Positions 43,219-51,672 of a stretch of DNA of 64,000 nucleotides are shown in pieces. The notes beneath the pieces were generated by a model. It had not been told where the DNA came from and searched no databases. It worked only from the letters and a program-made list of their open reading frames with translations. Made by a program: the position numbers and the translations under genes. The DNA comes from a virus, in IMG/VR virus record IMGVR_UViG_3300021356_000007, positions 1-64,000 of that record. The stretch is one strand, 5' to 3'. Numbering within the stretch: the stretch's first letter is position 1; each line of letters begins with the position of its first letter.

Positions 43219-43656
43219 ATGAAGATTAAAACAATTTACACAGTAAAACAAAAGCGAGTCGTTGAAGACTATTACAGAGTCGAAGCAACGAGTAAGGCTG
43301 AGGCACTTCGCAAGTTCGAAGATGGCGAACACGGTTATGACTACGAGTCTTACACTGACAAAGAGTACAACCCAAGTGTCGAGAAACTACACGACATACT
43401 TGAGTGTCCTAACAAAGGTGAGGCATGGACAAACATACCTCTCAGTCAAATCGCTGGTATTGATTTCACTAAGTATGGCTGGGGTCTTGACTGGCACTAC
43501 AATGGTAAGTGTCAAGGTGAGAGAACTGACAGCCAAACGCACTGCCACAATTGTAAAAGTTCTATGCTCAGGGGACTCAGATTACTTACACTTGAGGAAA
43601 AGAAATACCTCAAGAGAACTTACTCATTCAATGAGGACTTAAACACAGAGGAATGA
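43219..43656 (+). CDS. Hypothetical protein with ribbon-like cysteines, 145 residues
   Basis: KTIYTVKQKRVVEDYYRVEA at the start resembles small viral beta-barrel starts and the segment ATSKAEALRKFEDGE is typical of short DpnD/PcfM-like domains. The C-terminal half has CHNC and nearby Cys/His residues (CQGERTDSQTHCHNC) that could bind zinc. Ends NTEE like its upstream neighbour. ATG 43219 chosen by GAGGAATGAAC spacing. Confidence 0.6.
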   Translation: MKIKTIYTVKQKRVVEDYYRVEATSKAEALRKFEDGEHGYDYESYTDKEYNPSVEKLHDILECPNKGEAWTNIPLSQIAGIDFTKYGWGLDWHYNGKCQGERTDSQTHCHNCKSSMLRGLRLLTLEEKKYLKRTYSFNEDLNTEE

Positions 43657-43658
43657 AC

Positions 43659-43838
43659 ATGGAAGAAACAACAGAAGAACTAGCAATATATGTGCTGAGA
43701 TGGCTGGATAGAAACGACCTCAGCATGACTAACCTGAGAGAGATGATGGACTTGATGGCTAACTACAACAGAACACTTGAGGAAGCAAGAGACAGGCAGA
43801 AGGAGAGACAATACCAACACGGTGATACATATGAATGA
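43659..43838 (+). CDS. Hypothetical small acidic protein, 59 residues
   Basis: MEETTEELAIYVLRWLDRND, then helices ending RQYQHGDTYE. GAGGAATGAAC before the ATG, the same start cassette as the previous gene. It overlaps the next gene by eight bases. Not recognised. Confidence 0.55.
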   Translation: MEETTEELAIYVLRWLDRNDLSMTNLREMMDLMANYNRTLEEARDRQKERQYQHGDTYE

Positions 43839-44268
43839 TATAAAATACACAGAGACAAACCAAGCAGATACACTGAACAGACTGGACTACCTCTTGCAGG
43901 TAGTCAAAGACAGACAAGCCATGCAGAGAGGTGACGAAGGATGGGAGTACGGCTTCGATAGTGATGCAGAAATCACCATCAGTACAGCGTACGATGGGGC
44001 TCTCATCAGACCATCTAAGACTATGGCTAAGCAATGGATTAAAGATTCATGGAACAGTATGAGAAGAATGTACGACCCTGATAACTTACCCGATTACATA
44101 GAGTCTGTATCTCCTGAGTTCGACCTTGAACTTACGAAGTACGGTACGATTTGGTTGAGACCTCGTGTGAGAACAGAAAGGTCAGAACAAAACAAAGCGT
44201 ACCTTGCTGAAGCACAGCAAGCGAGAGAAGAAATTTATTCAAAGCACTACGGAGATGATGAAGAATGA
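43831..44268 (+). CDS. Hypothetical protein, 145 residues
   Basis: Starts MNDIKYTETNQADTLNR at 43831 with a GGTGATACAT site. Helical, with SKTMAKQWIKDSWNSMRRMY and a basic-acidic C terminus ending GDDEE, which encodes the ribosome site of the next gene. Not recognised. Confidence 0.6.
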   Translation: MNDIKYTETNQADTLNRLDYLLQVVKDRQAMQRGDEGWEYGFDSDAEITISTAYDGALIRPSKTMAKQWIKDSWNSMRRMYDPDNLPDYIESVSPEFDLELTKYGTIWLRPRVRTERSEQNKAYLAEAQQAREEIYSKHYGDDEE

Positions 44269-44435
44269 ATGACGCAGATTGGATAATATTATCACAGGCT
44301 GAAATAGATTACATTGTTAATTGTATGTGGTATTTACAATCCTATAAAGTAAATAGAGAAGAATTAGCGAAGAAAATAACGAGCCTACCTGCTGGTAGAA
44401 AGAGGCTACAATACTGGGGAGATGATGAAGAATGA
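44265..44435 (+). CDS. Hypothetical small protein, 56 residues
   Basis: MNDADWIILSQAEIDYIVN, then a basic helix (REELAKKITSLPAGRKRLQY) and the end WGDDEE. ATGA overlap on both sides. It looks like a small three-helix protein and shares its acidic YWGDDEE-type ending with other genes of the block. Not recognised. Confidence 0.55.
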   Translation: MNDADWIILSQAEIDYIVNCMWYLQSYKVNREELAKKITSLPAGRKRLQYWGDDEE

Positions 44436-44965
44436 CAGAAGAGATACACTTCGAGAAAGAAGCATGTGTACAATGCTTAGGTTGCTACAACGAAGGGAGA
44501 CTGAACTTCAAGTGGGTCAACGCTGAGTACATACAAGAGAACATCCAAGACCTGAACCCATGCAAGCGAGCCGACCATGAAGAATACATGATGGCTGATA
44601 CTAACTTTGGACTGACCCACAAGATGGGTGAGTACCCTGACTGGGAAGTAGTAGCACAGGTGATGGAACTGATTGAAGAACACGGAGAGCCGTTCAAAGT
44701 GTGGCTCACTTACTCAGACACAGACCACTTGGATGTCAGCGAACTTGCTGACATATTCATGGAAGAATATCGTGGCGAAATGTCTGAGAAAGATTACGCA
44801 TACGAATACATAAATTCCATTTACTCACTTTCTGACCTCGACTACATCATTACAGGCAACATCGACTACGAGGGTGTGTGGATTGACCTCAGTCACGGAC
44901 AACACTGGAGTCACACAACTGGCTCACCTAACTATAACACTTACATATTTGAGAGGCGATACTAA
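44432..44965 (+). CDS. ArdA-like antirestriction protein
   Basis: 177 residues. N-terminal CLGCYNEGRLNFKWVNAEY matches the opening strand of ArdA proteins; the middle has a long acidic stretch, and the end carries FMEEYRGEMSEKDYAYEY and IDYEGVWIDL, then YIFERRY, as in ArdA. These proteins mimic B-form DNA and block type I restriction enzymes. Extra cysteines near the start (CVQCLGC) are unusual. Together with the adenine methyltransferase at 63182-63961 it suggests the host has restriction systems. Confidence 0.75.
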   Translation: MTEEIHFEKEACVQCLGCYNEGRLNFKWVNAEYIQENIQDLNPCKRADHEEYMMADTNFGLTHKMGEYPDWEVVAQVMELIEEHGEPFKVWLTYSDTDHLDVSELADIFMEEYRGEMSEKDYAYEYINSIYSLSDLDYIITGNIDYEGVWIDLSHGQHWSHTTGSPNYNTYIFERRY

Positions 44966-45372
44966 TGGGAATAGAAAATTGGAACATGTACGAAATGGAA
45001 GAGAGAGAACTATGGACACCGAGGTTCGGAGGTAACCTAGCAGAGTTCATAAGAAGAATGGTTGAGCAAGAGGGCTTCACACTTGGTAACCTCTTCCCTT
45101 TTTACGAGGGCAGACATCACAACATCATCGAGGGGAAAGGTATTGCTCTTGATGACTACGAAGAGATTGCTTACCAAGCACTGAACTATGAACACACTAA
45201 CCTTGACTTCGAGAAAGAAGGACACGGACAGACTGTATCAATCATGTGCAGTGGAGATGCTTGGTGCGATGTAGTTCCTATCAACGACTGGTCGTTCAAG
45301 AGAGACAAAGAAGATGTGGTTGACAGAGTGTACAACACAATGAGAAAAGAAATCATGGGAGATGAGGCTTGA
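44965..45372 (+). CDS. Hypothetical protein, 135 residues
   Basis: Acidic, with RFGGNLAEFIRRMVEQEGFT and GHGQTVSIMCSGDAWCDVVP. The ATG overlaps the stop of the ArdA-like gene by one base, so co-translated. It could be a partner in antirestriction, which is only a positional guess. Confidence 0.6.
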   Translation: MGIENWNMYEMEERELWTPRFGGNLAEFIRRMVEQEGFTLGNLFPFYEGRHHNIIEGKGIALDDYEEIAYQALNYEHTNLDFEKEGHGQTVSIMCSGDAWCDVVPINDWSFKRDKEDVVDRVYNTMRKEIMGDEA

Positions 45373-45542
45373 TGGCGTTGCCTCCCGATGGCGACCCAAT
45401 AGACCCCCATGCTTTACCGAGAACTATTGTACAACAAATTACATCTGCTATTTATGAGATTGAATTTAGGAATGACACGGAACTAGGACTGGTTAAGTTA
45501 TACCGCTTACTCAGACACATGGAAGACCCTGAAAATTACTAA
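45372..45542 (+). CDS. Hypothetical small protein, 56 residues
   Basis: MALPPDGDPIDPHALPRTIV then a helical half (EIEFRNDTELGLVKLYRLLR). The start overlaps the upstream TGA as TGATG. A 12-codon frame (45552-45590) between this gene and the next may be only a coupling leader. Not recognised. Confidence 0.5.
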   Translation: MALPPDGDPIDPHALPRTIVQQITSAIYEIEFRNDTELGLVKLYRLLRHMEDPENY

Positions 45543-45586
45543 GGTGATACTATGACATGGAAAGATAAAGCAATGGAGATGATTGA

Positions 45587-45883
45587 ATGAACAAAGAAGA
45601 ACTAATAGAAATACTACAAAGTAACTACGATGATGAAGCACCCGTTGAGGTGAACGATGAACTGTGGACACTCGCTGACTTGTTCGCACGACAGTACCTG
45701 AACAATGGCGGGGATGGATTTCACATGACAGATGTCAGAGCGATGTATGTATTGTTGTGCAAGAACAAAGAATTGCTTCTTGATAACAACATGATAAGTG
45801 AATCGGCAAGTAACAATTCAGGCTATCCTCTTTGGGATAACTTTGACTTTGACTCATACTACCGAGAGGAGATGATTGAATGA
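45587..45883 (+). CDS. Hypothetical small acidic protein, 98 residues
   Basis: MNKEELIEILQSNYDDEAPV, helical, acidic; ELWTLADLFARQYLNN and a Asp/Tyr-rich end with FDFDSYYREEM. ATGA coupling on both sides. Not recognised; acidity like other early proteins of this block. Confidence 0.6.
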   Translation: MNKEELIEILQSNYDDEAPVEVNDELWTLADLFARQYLNNGGDGFHMTDVRAMYVLLCKNKELLLDNNMISESASNNSGYPLWDNFDFDSYYREEMIE

Positions 45884-46488
45884 ACAAACTAACACAACAC
45901 GAACAAGAAGCAATTGACTGGTGGAATGAAAAACTATCCGAACAAGAGTACCCCTCTGACTACGGGGGAGAGGACTACTGGAAAGATGACGGATGGATTC
46001 TTGCTACCTCTTGGAATCCTTCATTGGGTAAAGTAAATGAGATAGCATTCGATTTATTCAAGCAAGACTTAGAAGAAGAAGAACCTGACAACATTGAGCA
46101 AGTTAGGTTCAAGCACTGGGCTTGTGGCTATGTGCTACAACTGAATGTCAGACCCATCGTTAACAATAGACTAACCAAAGTCGGAGAGATGGTGTACGAT
46201 TACAGCATCAACGATGGCTCGATGGATTACTTTGACTTAGCATACGAGGATGAAAGATACTACGAATGGTGTGCAGAAATGATGAGAGACTATGTTGAGT
46301 GGGAACTCAGAGATGAAGAAGAGTTCGATGACTTGACTGACGAACAATACGAATTGATTACTACCGCACTTGAGCATGAAGAACCCTACGCTACTGTTGA
46401 GTATGATGGTAGTGTATACATAAGTGACAGAAACTTTGACCTAATCACATTCGCAAGAGAGATACTAGCAAAGGAGGAAGAAGAATGA
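45880..46488 (+). CDS. Very acidic hypothetical protein, 202 residues
   Basis: Dense in Asp, Glu, Trp and Tyr: EQEAIDWWNEKLSEQEY, EDYWKDDGWILATSW, and a Glu-rich end AKEEEE. A net negative charge throughout is compatible with DNA mimicry, but no fold is recognised. Coupled with neighbours by ATGA overlaps. Confidence 0.6.
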   Translation: MNKLTQHEQEAIDWWNEKLSEQEYPSDYGGEDYWKDDGWILATSWNPSLGKVNEIAFDLFKQDLEEEEPDNIEQVRFKHWACGYVLQLNVRPIVNNRLTKVGEMVYDYSINDGSMDYFDLAYEDERYYEWCAEMMRDYVEWELRDEEEFDDLTDEQYELITTALEHEEPYATVEYDGSVYISDRNFDLITFAREILAKEEEE

Positions 46489-46775
46489 AAGAAGAAACAA
46501 GAAAGAAATTAGAATACATCGAGAAACAGAAAGAAAAATATCGAAAGTACAGCAAAGAACGATTGATAGAAATGGCCCTAAGTGCTGGTGCTCTTTGGGA
46601 AATCGCAGACAACTGGGGCATGTGTGAAGATGACTATACCATGCACGACCTATACGAAAAACTTGACGAGCGTTATGCTTGGGATGATGGTTGGGATGGA
46701 AGCAGAATTATTCTCAAAGAACTATACACATACACAGAAGAAGATGGATGGATAAGAAAGGAGGAAGAAGAATGA
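46485..46775 (+). CDS. Hypothetical small charged protein, 96 residues
   Basis: A Lys/Glu-rich helix (KKLEYIEKQKEKYRKYSKER) followed by Trp/Asp-rich segments (WDDGWDGSRIILKEL) and the end KEEEE. Coupled to both neighbours. Not recognised. Confidence 0.55.
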   Translation: MKEETRKKLEYIEKQKEKYRKYSKERLIEMALSAGALWEIADNWGMCEDDYTMHDLYEKLDERYAWDDGWDGSRIILKELYTYTEEDGWIRKEEEE

Positions 46776-46897
46776 GCAAGAAAGAAGAACAACTGAACGC
46801 ACTAATGATTGACACCGCAGGAACTGAACCACTAACTCAGGGGGAGTGGATGAGCGCAGTGAATATCATCATGCGAATAATGAAACAAGAGGACTGA
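46772..46897 (+). CDS. Hypothetical small protein, 41 residues
   Basis: MSKKEEQLNALMIDTAGTEP then a helical end (MSAVNIIMRIMKQED). Coupled by ATGA overlap to the gene before it. Last gene before promoter copy 4. Confidence 0.5.
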   Translation: MSKKEEQLNALMIDTAGTEPLTQGEWMSAVNIIMRIMKQED

Positions 46898-46900
46898 ACT

Positions 46901-46926
46901 GAACTGGTTATAAAGAAACAATAAAG
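46901..46926 (+). promoter_or_regulatory. Early promoter box, copy 4
   Basis: GAACTGGTTATAAAG then AAACAATAAAGAG; TATA at 46908-46915. A 5-codon frame (ATG at 46930, MERLK) precedes the real start at 46944; the leader matches that of copy 3. Confidence 0.75.
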
Positions 46927-46943
46927 AGAATGGAGAGATTGAA

Positions 46944-47594
46944 ATGATGAAGAAATGGATTAAGAGAATGATTACAGAACTACTGGATGAGAAAGAAACT
47001 ATTGAGCAAGTCGCAGAGCATATCAGTGACAAGGTTACTGATGCTTGTGTTGCTTCTATGAGTGCACAAGATGTGGCTCATGAGATGGACTACTCAGAAG
47101 TTGCCGAACACATTAGTACTAGCGACATCGCTAGTGACTTGGCATACGACATTGATGCTGGAGAAGTTGCAGAAAACATATCACTGGATGACCTAGCATA
47201 CCACTTAGACAACGATGAGATAGCAGACTACCTTGACAAAGCAGAGGTAGCAGAAAGTATCAGACTTGACGACTTGGCTGGTGCAATTGATTACAGGAAC
47301 TTAGCAGATTACATAGACTCAGACGACATCGAAGTTGACTTGCATGACTTACAAAGTCACATTGACATGAGTGAATTGGGTGAGTACACTGCCGACCACA
47401 TTGATTACGAGTCAGTGGTTGGTGCTATGGATGACACCGCACTTTACAATCAATTGAGAGATGCGTTTGAGACTGACATCGAGCAACTTCACATCGAACT
47501 AAATAAGAAAATGAAATCACTCATTCACTGCTTCGAGTCTATAGAACTAGCAGTGACAGAGATGAGAATGACACTAGGGAGTGAAGAGGAATGA
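46944..47594 (+). CDS. Acidic repeat protein
   Basis: 216 residues. Residues about 45-135 are built of imperfect 17-20-residue units such as EVAEHISTSDIASDLAYDID, EVAENISLDDLAYHL and EVAESIRLDDLAGAID. Each unit has a short helix with an Asp-Asp-Leu-Ala turn. The C-terminal helix is coiled-coil-like (HIELNKKMKSLIHCFESI). Strong negative charge in a repeated helical array suggests DNA or helix mimicry, or an oligomeric scaffold. No family recognised. Confidence 0.65.
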   Translation: MMKKWIKRMITELLDEKETIEQVAEHISDKVTDACVASMSAQDVAHEMDYSEVAEHISTSDIASDLAYDIDAGEVAENISLDDLAYHLDNDEIADYLDKAEVAESIRLDDLAGAIDYRNLADYIDSDDIEVDLHDLQSHIDMSELGEYTADHIDYESVVGAMDDTALYNQLRDAFETDIEQLHIELNKKMKSLIHCFESIELAVTEMRMTLGSEEE

Positions 47595-47662
47595 GTATAC
47601 TACCACTCATCAAATACATAATGACAGGAGAGATACCTGAAGAACAAACAGAGGAGGAATGA
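47591..47662 (+). CDS. Possible micro-protein, 23 residues
   Basis: MSILPLIKYIMTGEIPEEQT then EEE, with ATGA overlap at its start and a GAGGAGGAATGA ending that forms the next ribosome site. Too short to judge by content; the placement is gene-like. Confidence 0.4.
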   Translation: MSILPLIKYIMTGEIPEEQTEEE

Positions 47663-47664
47663 AT

Positions 47665-47823
47665 ATGACAGAGAACACAAAGGACTGGAAAAAATACGAG
47701 AAGAAATACAACTGTACAAGGAATCAGTATAGGCGAATCGTCAACGGTGCGCCATACCAACTTGAACTTGATGGACCGTATGAAGAGTACACCGCACGAA
47801 AGGAACTGATTGGAAAGGAATGA
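47665..47823 (+). CDS. Hypothetical small protein, 52 residues
   Basis: MTENTKDWKKYEKKYNCTRN, then VNGAPYQLELDGPYEEYT. GAGGAGGAATGAAT before the ATG. Charged, possibly a small beta-alpha unit. Not recognised. Confidence 0.5.
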   Translation: MTENTKDWKKYEKKYNCTRNQYRRIVNGAPYQLELDGPYEEYTARKELIGKE

Positions 47824-47825
47824 AC

Positions 47826-48806
47826 ATGGGACAGACAGAATGGAAATACAGAAGAGACCTAGCACCCAAGATTAAATGGGTGAAGACTGCTGGGCAATTG
47901 AAGTTCAAGGGTGCTGAGGCATATGACAAACAGATGCTCAAGAAACTCAAGGCTGGAGATAATCATTGGGAGAAACTCAGTCTCGACCAACTAGAAGAAC
48001 TAAAGCAATGGGCTTTAGAGAAAAGAAAATACATTTGGACTGACAACAGAAACGCAAGTTCTTATTCTAGTTACCCACAGTACATGATAGCACTAGAACC
48101 TAACATCAAACTGTCAGGGCGTTTCAAAGGTAAAAAGAATACTTTGTGCAGAAGACAGTTCAACATCGAGGAACACCTACACACGAGGACTACTACATAC
48201 AATTGGTCGTATCGCAATACTGAAGACAAAACCACTGTGAGTGTTTACAGAGGACTGTTCGATTACATAGACGACAGACTTGAGGAAGGTGAGGACTCTG
48301 TGTTCAAAGCCAATGTCGCTGAGAGAGTCAGACAAATGAATGTGAAGTACAAGGAGAATGTACAAGCAAGAGGCAGGGTCGGCATACCCGAAGAGCAAGC
48401 GACCAAATCTTACATCCTCAGACAAATGCTTGAGACAGTAAAGAGTGAAGCCATCGGAGGAAGTCAGTCATTCACTCGGAGTAATTACACTAGAGGACTA
48501 GACAGGGAAAACGATAAGGGTGGATGGAATGAAACTGTTATCCTGAGAGTCACACCTGCGTCAGACGAAGGGATTGCAGACGCACTGTACGGTGCAGTCA
48601 ATGGGACTCGTTATGATGCCATTGGCTTCAGTGACGAAGTGGAAGAGTTCGCTAAGGACATTATCATCAAGCAACACCTCACTGACTACACCAATCGTAT
48701 CAGGCTACAAGAGCAAGCATCTCAAAACTGGTGCGAAGTTATGACACAGTTAGAGACGGCACTGAAAGAAATGCTAGACGGAGTAGAGGAGTCGTGGAAA
48801 ATATGA
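47826..48806 (+). CDS. Hypothetical protein, 326 residues
   Basis: A basic, alpha-helical protein with clear inner structure: LAPKIKWVKTAGQLKFKG, LDQLEELKQWALEKRKYIW, RFKGKKNTLCRRQFNIEEH and a helical C terminus ending GVEESWKI. No nuclease, helicase or polymerase motif seen. It is one of the longer genes of the early block. The ATG at 47826 follows GGAATGAAC. Not recognised. Confidence 0.65.
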   Translation: MGQTEWKYRRDLAPKIKWVKTAGQLKFKGAEAYDKQMLKKLKAGDNHWEKLSLDQLEELKQWALEKRKYIWTDNRNASSYSSYPQYMIALEPNIKLSGRFKGKKNTLCRRQFNIEEHLHTRTTTYNWSYRNTEDKTTVSVYRGLFDYIDDRLEEGEDSVFKANVAERVRQMNVKYKENVQARGRVGIPEEQATKSYILRQMLETVKSEAIGGSQSFTRSNYTRGLDRENDKGGWNETVILRVTPASDEGIADALYGAVNGTRYDAIGFSDEVEEFAKDIIIKQHLTDYTNRIRLQEQASQNWCEVMTQLETALKEMLDGVEESWKI

Positions 48807-49063
48807 ACACAGACAAAGAATCAGTGTGGATTACTGACGAGGAACTATTGCACAACGCTCGTATAGACATAGAGAATCAGATAGATAACGGACTGATGTA
48901 TGTGATTGGAGAAGAACCTGAACCATTCAATGACGGAGATAATCTACACACAATAGTTACTGCTCATGCTCAGTATCAAAAAGATGAGGGCAGAGCGCAC
49001 AAGATATTGTGGGAGATGTTCAGGAAAGAATACCCTCAATACTTAGGGGAGGCAATCGAATGA
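48803..49063 (+). CDS. Hypothetical small acidic protein, 86 residues
   Basis: MNTDKESVWITDEELLHNAR, helical, acidic, with GEEPEPFNDGDNLHTIV. ATGA-type overlaps on both sides. Not recognised. Confidence 0.55.
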   Translation: MNTDKESVWITDEELLHNARIDIENQIDNGLMYVIGEEPEPFNDGDNLHTIVTAHAQYQKDEGRAHKILWEMFRKEYPQYLGEAIE

Positions 49064-49158
49064 ACACAATCCAAACAAGACATGGAAAAGCAACTCTCAT
49101 TTGTATCGCTGAGAGTGAAGACGGACAAACCGAAATGATACTACAACTGGAGGAATAA
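49060..49158 (+). CDS. Hypothetical small protein, 32 residues
   Basis: MNTIQTRHGKATLICIAESE then a short beta-like end (MILQLEE). It begins in the ATGA of the previous gene and ends in GGAGGAATAAAC, the ribosome site of the next. Gene-like by position only. Confidence 0.45.
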   Translation: MNTIQTRHGKATLICIAESEDGQTEMILQLEE

Positions 49159-49160
49159 AC

Positions 49161-49841
49161 ATGCCACTAACAATAGGGATAACATTGGAGAAAGCAAACG
49201 AAAACGGAATAACAGAAACAGAAAGAATGATAGCGAACTCATTTGAGTTCGGCATTGTCTGTATGCACGCTGGTGTATGCAAACTAGAAGGTACATACTA
49301 CGGTACTAACTACAAGAAAAGACCTATCACTATTGATGAGGTACTTGAGAGATTCACTGTCGTGGAGAATGAGTTCAAGGTTCTTGAGCAAACACACAGA
49401 GGAGAAGGTGATGAGAAAATCAATGGGAAAGATTTCATCTTGAACAAGGACAACCTCATCAGGCTACACAATGCTGGCTGGGAATGCAACGCTGGCTGGA
49501 AGTCAAGTGAGGAATTCATTTGGCACATGGGTAGGTTGGCTGTGGAGAATGTGTTCAAGAACACTGAGCATCTAGGCTACGAACAAACCTATGACACATA
49601 CGATGACTACCTGAAAAGAAAGAGAGTACCTGCTCATGTTGTAGGTATGCTATTGACTGGTGAGAAGAAAATGTTCTTCGACACTGACAAGGAATTCGCT
49701 GAAATGATTATCGAAGAAGGTAACATGTACGACCAGTACTGGAACAAGTCATTCTATCAAGATGCTAATGGTACTGACTGGTACTTGCACTGGCACGATG
49801 ATGGTACATTCACAATCGACACAAGTAAACAGGAGGAATGA
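49161..49841 (+). CDS. Hypothetical protein, 226 residues
   Basis: Alpha-beta protein with Trp/His-rich end (WYLHWHDDGTFTIDTS). Segments: GIVCMHAGVCKLEGTYYG, IDEVLERFTVVENEFKVLEQ and KSSEEFIWHMGRLAVENVF. The double-Cys segment CMHAGVC is not a typical ribbon. No family recognised. Confidence 0.6.
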   Translation: MPLTIGITLEKANENGITETERMIANSFEFGIVCMHAGVCKLEGTYYGTNYKKRPITIDEVLERFTVVENEFKVLEQTHRGEGDEKINGKDFILNKDNLIRLHNAGWECNAGWKSSEEFIWHMGRLAVENVFKNTEHLGYEQTYDTYDDYLKRKRVPAHVVGMLLTGEKKMFFDTDKEFAEMIIEEGNMYDQYWNKSFYQDANGTDWYLHWHDDGTFTIDTSKQEE

Positions 49842-49843
49842 AT

Positions 49844-50095
49844 ATGGGAGGCGCATGGAGAAACATGGTAAGAGTAGCCTGTTATGTTTCCATAGACATC
49901 TATGATTGGGGTAAGAATGAGATAGAGTTAATGGTAGAAGATATACGGTGTGTAGAAACTGTAGTTGATTTCTTGAGAGCATATCAAAGCACATTTGGTG
50001 TTGATATGAAAGATAAAATCGAATGGGCTTTCTTAGCCGATATAAAGATACAAGAGGAATACTATGCTTCGAAAGAAAAGGAGGAGGAAGAATGA
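49844..50095 (+). CDS. Hypothetical small protein, 83 residues
   Basis: MGGAWRNMVRVACYVSIDIY, then a helical acidic part ending KEKEEEE. GGAGGAATGAAT before the ATG. Not recognised. Confidence 0.55.
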   Translation: MGGAWRNMVRVACYVSIDIYDWGKNEIELMVEDIRCVETVVDFLRAYQSTFGVDMKDKIEWAFLADIKIQEEYYASKEKEEEE

Positions 50096-50520
50096 GAGCC
50101 TTCCCCTACTCAAAACACAGGAGAACGGTTGAGATTTCTAACCACCAATATGTACTCAAGCAACTCATGAACAAGTTCAAACTAACTGACTATCAGATAG
50201 TCAGGTACGAAGATGAGGACTGGATAGAAGTCAAAGAGTCGCAAGGTGCATACGAATTCATACAACAGTGCATGAAGGCAGAGGAACAATACCCTGTCCT
50301 AAATGATATGCACTACGCAGAACTTGAGTGGGCTGGAATCGTTGACGCTATGCGTAGCAGGGCGAAGTCATTGGGCACTATCATCGTCTCCATCGAGGAC
50401 TTCCATGACGCACTAATAGACCACTCTATCGAGATAATAGAGGACACCCCACAGAAGTACATTGTACTATGTGGTGACGACACCTTCCTGAAAATACTGA
50501 ACGGAGATGAAGAAGAATGA
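50092..50520 (+). CDS. Hypothetical protein, 142 residues
   Basis: MRAFPYSKHRRTVEISNHQY and a mixed alpha-beta body: KLTDYQIVRYEDEDWIEVKE, YAELEWAGIVDAMRSRAKSL. Ends GDEEE. Coupled by ATGA overlaps. Not recognised. Confidence 0.6.
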   Translation: MRAFPYSKHRRTVEISNHQYVLKQLMNKFKLTDYQIVRYEDEDWIEVKESQGAYEFIQQCMKAEEQYPVLNDMHYAELEWAGIVDAMRSRAKSLGTIIVSIEDFHDALIDHSIEIIEDTPQKYIVLCGDDTFLKILNGDEEE

Positions 50521-50756
50521 ATGATGCTGAAAAGGAATTAGTTGAAAGGTTGTTCGCAGAAGTCGAAAGACTGCAAGCAATAGTCGAAGAAGATAACGAA
50601 GTGCTGAGGAATTCGATAGATACTATCGCAGAACTGCGTATTCAGAACAGGCGACTGCGTTCAATTGCAGATGACTTGTATGCTTACATTGTAAGTGATG
50701 CAGATATTTCACTAAAGGTGATTGAAGAACAGATGGACTGGAGGGAAGAAGAATGA
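50517..50756 (+). CDS. Coiled-coil protein, 79 residues
   Basis: A heptad-rich helix, KELVERLFAEVERLQAIVEE then AELRIQNRRLRSIADDL. Its RLQA/RLRS pattern is like those at 51226-51507 and 50753-50980. Such coiled coils could assemble with each other. Not recognised. Confidence 0.6.
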   Translation: MNDAEKELVERLFAEVERLQAIVEEDNEVLRNSIDTIAELRIQNRRLRSIADDLYAYIVSDADISLKVIEEQMDWREEE

Positions 50757-50980
50757 TTGACACAGACAAATTGATAAATTGGTTGAGAGAATATCTGGAC
50801 TTATTAGAGAAAGAAGTCAAGGGGTTGCGTAGAGATAGGGACTTGTTATGGGATGCTATACGCTTTGCAGGAACAGGCGGTAATCAAGAAGAAGAAATCG
50901 CTTTTTGGCATGAGAAACTTCTCAATATGAATGAAGCCGAATTGAAAAAGGCTCTCAAAGAACACTACGGGGATGATTGA
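50753..50980 (+). CDS. MIDTDK-start coiled-coil protein, 75 residues
   Basis: Starts MIDTDKLINWLREYLDLLEK, helical, with RDRDLLWDAIRF and MNEAELKKALKEHYGDD at the end. First of four genes whose first codons are almost identical in DNA (MIDTDK). Confidence 0.55.
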   Translation: MIDTDKLINWLREYLDLLEKEVKGLRRDRDLLWDAIRFAGTGGNQEEEIAFWHEKLLNMNEAELKKALKEHYGDD

Positions 50981-51229
50981 ATGATTGACACAGACAAATA
51001 CGAAGGACTCACACATGACGAAGCGTTAGAAGTTTGGAACACAAAAGGCATACCTATGGGTAGGTGCGATTATTGTTTGGGCTTCTTTCCTATGACACAT
51101 TTCAATTCATTGAATGCACAAAAGCACATCACTTTTCAAGACGAGATTTGCGTTAAGTGCTTTGAAGAAAAGAAAAGAACAGGCGGTTATTCTAAAGAAC
51201 AATTGAAACTATGGGGTGAAGAAGAATGA
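50981..51229 (+). CDS. MIDTDKYEG-start zinc-ribbon protein, 82 residues
   Basis: MIDTDKYEGLTHDEALEVWN, then a ribbon CDYCLGFF...CVKCFEEK that probably binds zinc, and a short helix with LWGEEE at the end. It begins right at the TGA of the previous gene. Unknown function. Confidence 0.6.
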   Translation: MIDTDKYEGLTHDEALEVWNTKGIPMGRCDYCLGFFPMTHFNSLNAQKHITFQDEICVKCFEEKKRTGGYSKEQLKLWGEEE

Positions 51230-51507
51230 TTGACACAGACAAATACGAAAGGATGAGACTACTGTTCCTTGACTTCATTGATACTGCTTCTGATGAAGTA
51301 GACGAGGAAGCATGGAAAGACAAACTAACAGCACTCGATGAACTACTCGCAGAAGTCAAGCGACTACAAAAGAAAGTCAGGAAACTCAACTGGGTACTAA
51401 CCGACCTTGATGAAAAGATACGGAACTACGAAAGTCATGTTGAACTCATGAAGGCATTTGAGCAAGGGCTAGAGTTACCTGAGACTTGGAAGGAGATGGT
51501 CGAATGA
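51226..51507 (+). CDS. MIDTDKYE-start coiled-coil protein, 93 residues
   Basis: MIDTDKYERMRLLFLDFIDT, an acidic helix, then LLAEVKRLQKKVRKLN, a strong leucine-zipper-like segment. It resembles 50517-50756 in the RLQ segment. Ends ETWKEMVE. Not recognised. Confidence 0.6.
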   Translation: MIDTDKYERMRLLFLDFIDTASDEVDEEAWKDKLTALDELLAEVKRLQKKVRKLNWVLTDLDEKIRNYESHVELMKAFEQGLELPETWKEMVE

Positions 51508-51671
51508 CTGAGAAACACTGTGCTTACTGCGAAGAAGTAATTCAAGGGGAAGCAACGATGACTACATACGGAACACCGTATCATCACTACTGCGCTGACA
51601 AATTGATTGAAATGAAGCATCGAGGCTACGATGGTCTTGACGAAGAAGATATTGCATATTGGGGTGATTAA
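51504..51671 (+). CDS. Small zinc-binding protein, 55 residues
   Basis: CAYCEEV near the start with HHYC about 18 residues later, like a LIM- or FYVE-type half-site or a compact ribbon: MTEKHCAYCEEV, TPYHHYCADKLIEM. Ends AYWGD. ATGA overlap at the start. Confidence 0.6.
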   Translation: MTEKHCAYCEEVIQGEATMTTYGTPYHHYCADKLIEMKHRGYDGLDEEDIAYWGD

Positions 51672-51672
51672 A

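Noticed and set aside
45552-45590. 12-codon frame between two early genes
   Set aside because: It is too short to judge; it may only bring ribosomes to the next start.
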